DNA of 64,000 bases, from contig NZ_JACVVE010000005.1 in NCBI RefSeq assembly GCF_016648105.1, positions 124,001 through 188,000 on the forward strand, in the 5' to 3' direction. The notes beneath the pieces are model-generated. The model ran no database searches and had not been told where the DNA came from. It was given only the letters and a program-made list of their open reading frames with translations. Numbering within the stretch: the first letter of the stretch is position 1; every line of letters starts with the position of its first letter. The stretch is from Pseudomonas sp. S31 (GTDB taxonomy: Bacteria > Pseudomonadota > Gammaproteobacteria > Pseudomonadales > Pseudomonadaceae). Below are positions 46,874 to 55,422 of the stretch, one piece after another. Made by a program: the position numbers and the translations under genes.

Positions 46874-47320
46874 CTACCAGTGGCGCGCAGCCGTCGACTT
46901 TGAGATACCCAGCATCCTGGAGGTCTCCGCTTTCGAGTGGCCAAGGGATTTCAATCGCTGAACTTCATCGCGCAATTTTCCCGCTTCGATGACACGAGGA
47001 TGGGGCGCGGTTTGATCGTCAATCGAGAGCGGCTGCTCAAGCGCATCAACAGCCTCTAGCTCATTACGGACAAGCTCCAACAGCTCCGCCGGAGGCATTT
47101 TTTCACTAGCCCCATACGTCAATGCGATCAGGGTGAGGGGATGGATTTTCAGCAGGCCGGCGATCTCATCGAGCCGTTGCAATGTGACGCTCGATTCGCT
47201 CCTTTCCAGGCGAGAGACGTGCGACTGGGACACGCCGCCCTCGAAATCGGTTTGAAAGACTTGGCGTCGAAGGCGCATGAATTTGAGTGCTGAAGCAAAA
47301 GCTTGCCGGAGCATGAGCAT
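46874..47320 (-). CDS. XRE regulator with a second C-terminal HTH
   Basis: 148 residues from 47320 (another start, MLRQAF, 47314). N-terminal XRE helix-turn-helix with GGVSQSHVSRLERSESSVTLQRLDEIAGLLKIHPLTL, then an unusual C-terminal HTH, VQRLKSLGHSKAETSRMLGISKSTAARHW, of the resolvase/transposase HTH type. Related in the first domain to the XRE gene at 60115-60516. Perhaps a silencer or local island regulator. Nearby genes are hypothetical. Confidence 0.75.
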   Translation of the reverse strand: MLMLRQAFASALKFMRLRRQVFQTDFEGGVSQSHVSRLERSESSVTLQRLDEIAGLLKIHPLTLIALTYGASEKMPPAELLELVRNELEAVDALEQPLSIDDQTAPHPRVIEAGKLRDEVQRLKSLGHSKAETSRMLGISKSTAARHW

Positions 47321-47598
47321 CCCGTACCGGAAATCCCACTATATGCCGCGTTTGCGCAGTTCGACTCAAACCCTTATAGTAATTCCAGCGGCACCTCTGT
47401 TTGTGTGTGCCCTTGCGTTCACCTGGGCAGCAGCTTCATCACTGTCTAAGGCGTGTCGCATCACATGATGCGCGCTCAATACTCTGCTAAATCCTCCTTA
47501 GAGGTGGCGAGTGGCGAGTACGTTCTCAAGCGACGTCAATTTTCTGGGAAAACGTTTAGTCCGTTCCTGCCAGCCTGATCCGGAGAGCCGTTGTTGAC

Positions 47599-47943
47599 AT
47601 GAGAGTGAAAAGCTACTCAGACCTGCACTTAGAGTTCTCGAAAGGGCCTCCACTCGACGTGGACGACGCTGACGTAGGTCTCGTGATCCTGGCGGGCGAC
47701 ATACATACCAACGGGAGGGGCATGGCTGGGGCCCAGAACACCTTCACGTCGCGTATGGCCGTCAGCGGCAACCATGAATTCCACAGCTCGGTGGGTCTTT
47801 GGGCGTACGCATAGCCATGTTGAAGTGACTTTTGATGGCTGTCGAATAGTGAGTAATCCTCGAGGCTACCCAAAGGAAGGCTGTGGTTTCCAGTTTTTAC
47901 TGTTGAGATTTAAATTAACGCTGAGAGCGCAATGTATAACTAT
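47599..47943 (+). pseudogene. Metallophosphoesterase with internal deletion
   Basis: Frame 1 encodes MRVKSYSDLHLEFSKGPPLD, VILAGDIHTNGRGM and SGNHEFHSS (metal motifs 1-3), then another frame at about 47795 continues WVFGRTHSHVEV-x-DGCRIVSNPRGYPKE, the C-terminal motif. About 140 codons present in the intact paralogue at 48903 are missing. It is therefore a broken copy of that gene. Confidence 0.75.
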
Positions 47944-48240
47944 CGGGAAAAATTAGCTGAGGCGGCTCAGCAACAATTCAGCCATCCAGTGACGGGCTTT
48001 TTATTAGATGCACGCCTGAAGGATAAGGGCGTGAGGGGTGCGGTTTTTAATGACGCCTGCAATCGCTATGAAGACGGAGATACCTTTACAACAAGCGCAG
48101 TTCAAGAGGTGCGTCAAGAGCATGGTTACACTTTGTACATTACGGAAAATGGTTCCTGTTACGTAGCCGTGAGCCACATGCTCTTCATTGAAGATGTTAT
48201 CGACGGCGTGCCCCAGGCTTTGATCCTGCGTGCAGGCTGA
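47932..48240 (+). CDS. Hypothetical protein
   Basis: 102 residues, MYNYREKLAEAAQQQFSHPV... A globular protein, no signal or membrane segment. It overlaps the end of the preceding remnant. No family recognised. Confidence 0.55.
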   Translation: MYNYREKLAEAAQQQFSHPVTGFLLDARLKDKGVRGAVFNDACNRYEDGDTFTTSAVQEVRQEHGYTLYITENGSCYVAVSHMLFIEDVIDGVPQALILRAG

Positions 48241-48309
48241 CCGGGGCTCCCGACCTAATGCCCAAGGCTCCGGGAAAAATCGCAGCTCTGCATGATTAAG
48301 GAAAAATGC

Positions 48310-48807
48310 ATGTCTGATCTAAAAAAAATGGTTGTCACTATCAAGAACTATGATCTCCAAGCTATCGGTGATCTTGATGAGCTTTATAGTCGCGTGCGGC
48401 TGGAGGATGAGCAAGGCAATACGTTCTACTTTAAGCAAGTTGTAGTACCTAAGTATCTTAGAGGGCACGGAGCTATGGCTAAAGATGTCCCGCGAACCTG
48501 GTATTTCAAGCATGTGGCAAAAAAATCTATTGTCCTAATCGCTTATGAAAAAGTTAATGGTAAAGTTGAATATGATCTCGATGATTTTCGGGTGATTGCA
48601 CGGGCGACGGTCTTAAAAGGAATTGTGGTTGCGCTGCTCTCTATTCCTGGCGGAGTTATCGCTGCTACAGCGACATTTGGGCTAGGTTTGATAATCATCC
48701 CGATGGGGGTTTATTACGGCTATCGCAATGTGTTCAGGCTTCCAAAAATGTTGAGTCGGAAAAAGTTGATTGATGAATTCTCAGCGTTTGGTATCTCCGT
48801 ACGCTGA
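48310..48807 (+). CDS. Hypothetical membrane protein
   Basis: 165 residues from ATG 48310 (MSDLKKMVVTIKNYDLQ); an ATG at 48292 would also be in frame. The first two thirds are soluble, with KNYDLQAIGDLDELYSRVRLEDEQG and GKVEYDLDDFRVIARA; the last third holds a membrane hairpin (LKGIVVALLSIPGGVIAAT and FGLGLIIIPMGVYYGY). No family name. By its size and tail it may sit in the inner membrane. Confidence 0.6.
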   Translation: MSDLKKMVVTIKNYDLQAIGDLDELYSRVRLEDEQGNTFYFKQVVVPKYLRGHGAMAKDVPRTWYFKHVAKKSIVLIAYEKVNGKVEYDLDDFRVIARATVLKGIVVALLSIPGGVIAATATFGLGLIIIPMGVYYGYRNVFRLPKMLSRKKLIDEFSAFGISVR

Positions 48808-48902
48808 TAGCCTAGGGAAGCAGCTATTTCCTGCAGGGCCCCCGCTTCGCTGGATGCACCAGAGAGCCAATTAGCCTGTCGATACGGAGACCTGGCGATA
48901 CG

Positions 48903-49631
48903 ATGCGAATCACAATCTACTCAGATCTTCATTTGGAGTTCGCTGAATTTCATCCTCCCGCCACGGGTGCTGATCTGGTCGTATTGGCCGGCGACATCTC
49001 AGTGCGTGGCCGCGGAGTAGACTGGGCGAACGGCAATTTCAAATGTCAGGTGATCTACGTCTGCGGCAATCACGAGTTCTACAAGGGCCATCTAGACCGG
49101 ACGTTCACAAAAATGCGTGATTCGGCTGCTGAGCACGTGCACGTCCTAGAAAACCAAATCCTGATCATCGGTAACACGCGTTTTCTGGCCGCTACAGCTT
49201 GGACGGACTACACGGCTACGGGCGACTACAGAGCGGCGATGAGGGTCTGTGCGGAGTGGATGACCGACTTCAAGAGGATCCGCACCGGAGAGGGCTACAG
49301 CAAGCTTCGTCCTGTCGATCTCATCGCTCGAAATATCGCAACACGCGAGTTCCTAGCTACAGAGTTGGCGAAGGACTTTGACGGCAAGACTGTCGTTATA
49401 ACCCACCATTGCCCCATCCAAGATGTCGCCGGCGAGGGTCACGAAGGGCATCTCGGCGCAGCGTACTTCAATCAGTGGCATGATCTGGTCGCTCAAGCTG
49501 ATGTCTGGATTTTTGGTCACACTCATCAAGCAGTGGACACGGTTGTTGAAGGCTGCAGAGTGTTATCGAACCCGAGAGGTTATCCTGGCGAGCCCACGGG
49601 TTTCTCGCCTGATTTCACCATCGAAATTTAA
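48903..49631 (+). CDS. Calcineurin-like metallophosphoesterase
   Basis: 242 residues. Complete metallophosphoesterase motifs: YSDLHLEF (D-x-H), LAGDISVRGRG (GD), GNHEFY (GNHE), VVITHHCP and IFGHTHQAVD (GHxH). Two-metal hydrolase of a phosphoester; substrate unknown. The broken copy at 47599 is about 70% similar in preserved parts. Genes of this type often occur in phages and islands. Confidence 0.85.
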   Translation: MRITIYSDLHLEFAEFHPPATGADLVVLAGDISVRGRGVDWANGNFKCQVIYVCGNHEFYKGHLDRTFTKMRDSAAEHVHVLENQILIIGNTRFLAATAWTDYTATGDYRAAMRVCAEWMTDFKRIRTGEGYSKLRPVDLIARNIATREFLATELAKDFDGKTVVITHHCPIQDVAGEGHEGHLGAAYFNQWHDLVAQADVWIFGHTHQAVDTVVEGCRVLSNPRGYPGEPTGFSPDFTIEI

Positions 49632-50267
49632 CCACACATGTGACGATTTCTGAGCGTTCCGCAGCGGTGCTGGCAGCCTGGGGATTGGTGCGATATCGAT
49701 ACATGATCTGGCACGCTTGGCCTCCTAAACGCTCACCGAAATCAATCAGGGGGAACGACTCTAATTGCTGAAAACGTAGGCCGGCCTCGGACAAACTTTC
49801 CAAAAAGCGACATTACTTTTATAGATGCGACATCCTGTCCACCCCCCCCTCTTGAAAATTTTTAAGCGAGACGGAGTTCTTATATTTGAGAGCAAGAGAA
49901 AAGCTGCGGTGCCGGAGCCTCGCCGTTTTGCCAGGAAAAACCGGGTCTGCTTTTCCCTTTTCTGCTTTTGCCTTGGCTCTTGATGTTGATCTGAAGGCAC
50001 TCGGTTTTCCAGCCAGATGGGTCAGCCGACAGGCCGCGGTGGAAAAGGGGATCGGTATTTCGGCGGCAAGGCCGCCGCTTTCGCTTTGACTCCAAATGGA
50101 AGCTTCTGAAAGGCAAAAAAATTGAGCGCCGGACACAGGGCCTTTATTCGGATCAGTCTGTCCGGAATTTGAAGCTTGGCCACCCTCGATCGTAGGGATG
50201 CGGAAAGGCCATGCCGGCCTGAGTTGAGCGGCTAGCGATTTCAGCGCAAACCAACTTCATGGGCGGC
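49632..50267. other. Gap with dispersed repeat copy B
   Basis: No supported gene. It contains copy B of the repeat at 49843-49910. The minus-strand reading frames here are low-complexity and resemble one another at both repeat copies, so they are unlikely to be genes. Confidence 0.5.
49842..49910. repeat. Dispersed repeat, copy B
   Basis: CACCCCCCCCTCTTG, AAAATTTTTAAGCGAGACGG and AGTTCTTATATTTGA correspond in order and spacing to copy A at 31528. GCGACATTAC precedes both by a few tens of bases. Confidence 0.6.
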
Positions 50268-51092
50268 CTACATGCAAACCAAAGATGCGAGCTCACGCAC
50301 CGCTTGCCGGGCTTTCACTTCCATCCAGCGCGGCTCCATATCCTCTTCAGCCCCACTGATTCCGAGTGCTCCCACGAGTACTCCTTGGTGGCGCAGTGGA
50401 ATGGCCATACAGTGGAGCCCAGGGCGGGATGCAGATATGTCAAAGGCAAAGCCAGATTCCTTGACGAGCATGAGTTCGTGTTCAAGGTCATGATCAAGCG
50501 ATGCATTACGGCGAACGCGGCGAGCAAATGACCGGTCGTGCGCCAAGAAGATCTTACCTACCGCGGATGTCCTAACGGCATCTCTACGGGCATCGACATG
50601 GTCAGAAAGTGGGCTGCCTTGTTGATCGAGGCTATCCAGCGTGAGGTACGAGCGTGTGCCGCTCGGGATCGCGAGGTAACTGTTTCGCTGGCATATCTCG
50701 TTAAAGGCGTGCAAGGCTGGGGTGAATAGCTCCCTGACCCAATCTGCGCTGTCGGTGTGCACAGTGGTGATTGAGCGGATCCTGCTGCCAGAGGTGTATT
50801 CATTGCCCTCGTTTGAGACATAGCCGAGGTCGACTAGGGTGCTGAGTAATCCATGCGCTGTACTTTTACTCAGCCCAGTGTTTCGACAGAGAGTTGCGAG
50901 ACCAGTACCGCGGGGCATTGTACTCAACTGCTCCAGCAGAGCCATCGCTCGCTCTACTGATTGGATATGCCGACTTTGCTTTGCCACGGCTGAAACCTCA
51001 TCTGATCCGTGCTCCAAAGTCTGGAGCAAGCCTGAGCGTTCGACAATGTCGAATTTCGCACCCATTTCCCAAGCCAGCCTTTCGATCACCAT
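50268..51092 (-). CDS. IclR-type regulator
   Basis: 274 residues from 51092 (ATG 51065 possible). IclR winged helix with IQSVERAMALLEQLSTMPRGTGLATLCRNTGLSKSTAHGLLSTLVDLGYV, then the effector-binding domain (SYLTLDSLDQQGSPLSDHVD, TSAVGKIFLAH, GFAFDISASRPGLHCMAIPLRHQG). Divergent from the SDR gene. IclR regulators control catabolic genes by ligand, so the SDR is a likely target. Confidence 0.85.
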   Translation of the reverse strand: MVIERLAWEMGAKFDIVERSGLLQTLEHGSDEVSAVAKQSRHIQSVERAMALLEQLSTMPRGTGLATLCRNTGLSKSTAHGLLSTLVDLGYVSNEGNEYTSGSRIRSITTVHTDSADWVRELFTPALHAFNEICQRNSYLAIPSGTRSYLTLDSLDQQGSPLSDHVDARRDAVRTSAVGKIFLAHDRSFARRVRRNASLDHDLEHELMLVKESGFAFDISASRPGLHCMAIPLRHQGVLVGALGISGAEEDMEPRWMEVKARQAVRELASLVCM

Positions 51093-51133
51093 TTGGATCA
51101 GTACAATGTCTTCATCAACACAGAGGATGAGAC

Positions 51134-51886
51134 ATGGATCTGGGATTGAAGGGCAAGCGTGTTTTGGTAAGTGGTGGCTCGCGCGGTATCGGGCGCGCCA
51201 TCGTTGAGCTGTTTATGAAGGAGGGTGCTCAGGTCTGCTTTTGTGCTCGTGGTGCTGAGGGTGTGCGCAAGGCAGAGCAGGAAGTCTCAGGGTTCGCACG
51301 GGGCTTTGTCGTGGACGTTCAAGATTCTGCCCAAGTGACGCATTGGGTCAATGAAAGTGCCGAGCACATGGGAGGGATCGATATTGTGATCCCCAACGTC
51401 TCTGCGTTGGCGGGGGATGGAACCATTGAGTCGTGGCGTTTGGCATTTGAAGTGGACATCATGGGCTCAGTCCACCTGGTCAATGCAAGCCTGCCTCATC
51501 TCAAAGCCTCTGATGCGCCTGCTGTAGTGCTTATCTCGACCGTTTCAGGCCGGGAGATCGACCGCTTCGCTGAGCCATACGGGGTGCTGAAAGCGGCGCT
51601 AACGCACTACGGCAAGACCCTGTCGGTTCAGCACGCCAAAAGCGGCATCCGTGTGAATACTGTCGCCCCGGGTAACGTGTATTTCCCCGATGGGGTGTGG
51701 GGCGATATTGAGCGCAATGATCCGACCGCTTTCGCAGAGTGTCTTGCTGCTAACCCTCTCGGGAGAATGGCAAGACCTGATGAGGTTGCCAACGCAACGG
51801 TATTCCTGGCGAGCCCAGCGGCGAGCTTTATCACAGGGACGACCCTGCTGGTGGACGGTGGGTTGACTCGTGGCGTGCAGTTCTAG
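51134..51886 (+). CDS. Short-chain dehydrogenase/reductase
   Basis: 250 residues, classical SDR. Cofactor motif GSRGIG (VSGGSRGIGRAI), structural NVSA in place of NAG, catalytic Ser in STVSGRE, YGVLK in the YxxxK site, and C-terminal GRMARPDEVANATVFLASPAASFITG-TTLLVDGG, typical of 3-oxoacyl-ACP reductase-like proteins. The cofactor may be NAD or NADP; the substrate is unknown. GATGAGA precedes the ATG. Confidence 0.87.
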   Translation: MDLGLKGKRVLVSGGSRGIGRAIVELFMKEGAQVCFCARGAEGVRKAEQEVSGFARGFVVDVQDSAQVTHWVNESAEHMGGIDIVIPNVSALAGDGTIESWRLAFEVDIMGSVHLVNASLPHLKASDAPAVVLISTVSGREIDRFAEPYGVLKAALTHYGKTLSVQHAKSGIRVNTVAPGNVYFPDGVWGDIERNDPTAFAECLAANPLGRMARPDEVANATVFLASPAASFITGTTLLVDGGLTRGVQF

Positions 51887-52424
51887 ACCGGAAGCAGGCA
51901 AACGCTAGCCGAACGGGCGCCTTTGCTCTGAGGCATCCTCGCGTTGCTCATGTTCGGCAGGCGTTGCTCAGACATATGCGCAACGGCGATCTAGACCAAG
52001 CTGTAATCGAGGGGCGCGTTGAGATTCAGTTGTCAGAGTGTCAGTGAGAACGCTATCCGCTGTGCGAATGCCAAACGCTGAGAGTTAGAGGGCACACTCA
52101 GCAAACCGATAGGTGATCTCTTCGGCGCTGACCTTGGCTTCAAAAGTTTCCAGCTCGTCCGCCCGGGTGCCCCCCGGGGTGCGGTTGAGCGCCTAGTAAG
52201 CAATCTCAGTGCGTTGAGGAAGCGCGGTTTAACGAAACATGGCTGATGGTCTAGGTGGCGGGCGGCGCCTCAATGTTGAACTCGCCAGAAGCTGCTACCT
52301 GTTCGGTCGGGGGCTAACGCCAGCTGGATTGAGGTCTTTTAGTGCTGACAGGAACCACTTGATCGGTGGAGGCGGAGGTTCTGACGTCTTGGGGCTGTGG
52401 TGACTCCCAGTGAGGGTAGGGTGG
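51887..52424. other. Intergenic stretch without a recognised gene
   Basis: Nothing convincing: open frames are short and with atypical sequence. It separates the SDR gene from the convergent amidohydrolase. Confidence 0.4.
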
Positions 52425-53816
52425 CTAGCTCTTCAGCAGATGACGAACCCCCTCTCGAGCCTCCTCCGCTAATGCGTGCAAGTCCAAACCTAGCAATACT
52501 CCATCGCGCTTCACCAATCTGCCGTTAGCAATGACATTGGTCACGTCGGCAGGCGAAGCAGATTGGACAATGGTGGCGGCTGGATCAATGACGGGAAACA
52601 TGCCGATATTCCGAGCGTTGATCATGATCATATCAGCTCGCTTACCGACAGTTATTGAGCCGGTCTTATCGCCCCACCCCATGATGTCGGCGGCCCCTTG
52701 GGTTGCCCAGTGAAGCACATCACGAGCGGTCATCGTTTGCTCGTCACCGGTGGTTGCGATGGCTAGGTTCAAACAGGTCTGCATGAGCATGAACGGGTTC
52801 GCGTTGCCTCCGAGCACTAGGGTGTCCACGCCAAGACTCACAGGCAGCTTCGCGAGGTGAAGTGCTGCCACTGGGGGCAAGCCGTACCCGACTCGCATTT
52901 CAGTCAGGGGAGTTAGACAAACGGATGCTCCGGATTCACGAATGCTCTCCAGATCTTGCTGATCAGCATGCGTTGCATGTACTAACTGCACTTTAGGGAG
53001 CAATAGGCTCCGGCTGGCAAGCTGCTGTATAGCCCGCTTTTTCTGCATCTGCTTGGTCACAGCAATGTGAGTGGAAATTGGCAGAGAGTGCTTTGCCGCG
53101 AACTCAAATTCTTCTATCCAGATCTCCGGGCCAGTGCGCTCAGGGCCGCGTACTGCCAGTCCCAAATCCAATCTCCCTCGCGCTGTCTGTTGGATGTGCT
53201 CGCTCACGCGCTGTATGTCAGCAAAATCCATAGGGGAGGTCTGTGGCAGATCCTGCGCATAGCCGTACCACAAGCGGGCACCGATACCCGATGCCGCCAG
53301 TGCTTTGAGCTCAGCTTGTGCAAATTCTGGGCTGCGGATGTTGTGTGACCAACTGTTCACCGTGGTGAACCCAGCGTTAATCGCTTCCGCTAAGCCGAGT
53401 CGCACGCTCAGCTCGGTCAGCGCCGGGGTAAAACGCTTGCTCGTGCGTTGCTGCGTCTCGAAGAACGCTGGCCCTCCCGGTATGGGAGCGCTGCTGCGCA
53501 GCAAGCTATTCCAAAGATGCCAATGGGTATCGATCATACCCGGCAACACAATCATGCCTGCGCCGTCGAGCACCTCGGATCCGGCAGCGGGGAGCGATTT
53601 GCCGATCTCTCGAATCGTCCCGTTCATGATGAGCACGTCAAAGCCTTCAAGATCACCCAGCTTAGGATCCATCGTGATTACTGTGGCGTTCTGGATGAGA
53701 AGGCTTGATCCCTGCGAGGGGGACGAGGGTGGGGCTGCAGCCGCTGCTCCTGGAAGTATCAGTCCAGCAGTTATGAGCGAACCTAGGTGAACAAACTGCC
53801 TACGATCAATCTCCAT
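52425..53816 (-). CDS. Amidohydrolase, Tat-exported
   Basis: 463 residues. Twin-arginine signal MEIDRRQFVHLGSLITAGLILPGAAA. Metal motif HWH in DTHWHLWNS, histidines in ISTHIAVTK and LVHATHADQQ, and catalytic Asp in GVDTLVLGGN; the C-terminal ITVGKRADMIMI is typical of cytosine/guanine/triazine deaminases and chlorohydrolases (ATZ/TRZ type). Secretion of such an enzyme to the periplasm is unusual. The IclR/SDR genes are its neighbours; the true substrate is unknown. Confidence 0.85.
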   Translation of the reverse strand: MEIDRRQFVHLGSLITAGLILPGAAAAAPPSSPSQGSSLLIQNATVITMDPKLGDLEGFDVLIMNGTIREIGKSLPAAGSEVLDGAGMIVLPGMIDTHWHLWNSLLRSSAPIPGGPAFFETQQRTSKRFTPALTELSVRLGLAEAINAGFTTVNSWSHNIRSPEFAQAELKALAASGIGARLWYGYAQDLPQTSPMDFADIQRVSEHIQQTARGRLDLGLAVRGPERTGPEIWIEEFEFAAKHSLPISTHIAVTKQMQKKRAIQQLASRSLLLPKVQLVHATHADQQDLESIRESGASVCLTPLTEMRVGYGLPPVAALHLAKLPVSLGVDTLVLGGNANPFMLMQTCLNLAIATTGDEQTMTARDVLHWATQGAADIMGWGDKTGSITVGKRADMIMINARNIGMFPVIDPAATIVQSASPADVTNVIANGRLVKRDGVLLGLDLHALAEEAREGVRHLLKS

Positions 53817-54883
53817 ACTTCACTCCCTTGATGGCTGCTGACAGAATCCATGAGTTTTGAGTAGCTGAGCGCTAGCCATTTACCTTAGATGACCAACCTC
53901 GTGGTCTTGGATCCAGCATGTCGCGAAGCGTTTCAAAATGCTTCTCGGAATTGAGACTAACCCTGCCACCGGGCAGGCTAGGCTGTCGAAACCACTGTCG
54001 AGCTCTTCTCGTCGTCTAGAATGAGTCGAACGATCGCTTAGTTGAAGGCAGTGTCTGTTTGGGCCGAGCGGCGGCGCATTGGTTGGTGGAGCAAGCCGGA
54101 GGGCGTCTTGGATAAATCTGACAAACATCCGTCAATGCTGAGCGACGACGAGTACGCCGCAATGATGCGCGAATTCAGGTCGGCTTCGGAGTGGATGGCT
54201 GAGCAATTAGCAGCGAAGCGGGCTAGTCCTTGCTCCGATCAGGTGGTGGGGCTTGGGATGGCGAGCCCTAATGAGAGAGCATCGTTAGCAACGCAATTTT
54301 TGCCCAAAGCCCGAATTTAGGGGGACACGACTCCTACCCTCGTCGAACCCCGCTCGTTCGTGCAACCTAGGCATAGACACTTCAAACGCGTCTCGACCTT
54401 TCCTGGCAAAGAAAGCCTCCAATATGAGTGCTAGCTACTGCCCGATGCCCGGATTTCTGAGGGGGCTACAAAGCTTTGACAGCCGCTCGCAGGTGGAATA
54501 ATCGCGTGTGTAGTTATATAGGATCGGAGAGGAAATCATCGTCGTCGGGTACTCAGGAGACGAATTACATTTAAACGATGTCGTATCGGCTTACGCGCAG
54601 TAGCGTCGCGTTGTAGTGGTTGAATGGGTAGGGTTGGGTGTCACACAGGTGAGTCGGATTACGGTGTGGATTCAAAAATATAAAACACGAAATTTGCAGC
54701 ATTATTATCTGCCTAGTATTTTGGATTTTAACCAGTGGGAGTGATGCCTGTGTTTGGCATGGTCTGCTGGTGGAAGCTGTAGGTTGAAGTAAAATTTTTT
54801 TGAATATTTGACACCTGAGGGTGTATGGAACTAATATTTGCTCAGCATTGAAGCATCATCTCATTTAAATTCGAGGTAGTATC
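53817..54883. other. Gap of about 1 kb before mvaT copy 2
   Basis: One weak reading frame at 54042-54320 is listed separately. The last 250 bases before the mvaT gene are distinctly AT-rich (e.g. around 54660-54800), which fits a self-binding silencer promoter. Nothing else recognised. Confidence 0.4.
54042..54320 (+). CDS. Small hypothetical protein, weak
   Basis: Up to 92 residues from a TTG at 54042, or 61 from ATG 54135 (MLSDDEYAAMMREFRSASEW). The second half is an acidic helix. Neither start has a good ribosome binding site. It may be a small gene or a chance frame. Confidence 0.3.
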   Translation: MKAVSVWAERRRIGWWSKPEGVLDKSDKHPSMLSDDEYAAMMREFRSASEWMAEQLAAKRASPCSDQVVGLGMASPNERASLATQFLPKARI

Positions 54884-55249
54884 ATGTCCCGTTTGGCAGA
54901 ATTTCGTCAGCTTGAACAAAAATTGGCCGCGCAACTGGCTGAGCTCGAAGCGCTCAAAGGTTCGTCGGAACTTCAAAAAGAAATTGAGTTCGAAACCAAG
55001 CTCCGTGATTTGTTGGCCAAATATGGCTTTAGCTTGCGCGATATCATCAATATTTTGGATCCCCAAGCTAACCGTCGCTCCAATGCTCCTGCTGTTGAGA
55101 CAAGCCCTCGTCGTGCTCGTCAGGTGAAACAGTACAAAAATCCGCATAACGGCGAAATAATCGAAACCAAGGGTGGCAACCACAAGCTGCTGAAAGAGTG
55201 GAAATCGCAATACGGCTCGGATGAAGTAGAGTCCTGGCTCGCTCATTAA
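54884..55249 (+). CDS. mvaT: MvaT-family H-NS-like silencer (copy 2)
   Basis: 121 residues, starting MSRLAEFRQLEQKLAAQLAELEALKGSSELQ. As with copy 1, a coiled coil and the C-terminal QVKQYKNPHNGEIIETKGG DNA-binding part. The two copies differ mainly in the linker (NRRSNAPAVETSP against GRRAAPVAAEKAP). Its own terminator follows. Together the two flank the accessory island from 33 to 55 kb. Confidence 0.93.
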   Translation: MSRLAEFRQLEQKLAAQLAELEALKGSSELQKEIEFETKLRDLLAKYGFSLRDIINILDPQANRRSNAPAVETSPRRARQVKQYKNPHNGEIIETKGGNHKLLKEWKSQYGSDEVESWLAH

Positions 55250-55265
55250 GAATCATCAGCTTGCT

Positions 55266-55288
55266 AAAGCCCCTTTAAGGGGCTTTTT
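55266..55288 (+). terminator. Rho-independent terminator of mvaT copy 2
   Basis: AAAGCCCC-TTTAA-GGGGCTTTTT, an 8-bp stem and U-run 16 bases after the stop codon. Confidence 0.9.
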
Positions 55289-55422
55289 GCGTTGAGTCGT
55301 AGGGCAGTGCACGTGAGTCATAGGTAAGCGTCCGTTCAATTTCCTTGCACGCTGGGCTGCCAGAACGGCTGCACTCCGTTGGACATCAAGCGGGTTAGTG
55401 GGCACTTACCTTTTCAGGTTGG

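Noticed and set aside
49398..49410. GTTATAACCCACC inside the metallophosphoesterase gene
   Set aside because: It shares the left half of the Zur box, but the right half does not match and it is within a coding region.
49819..50136. Minus-strand frame resembling the one at 31518
   Set aside because: The similarity is caused by the repeat itself, not by a conserved protein.
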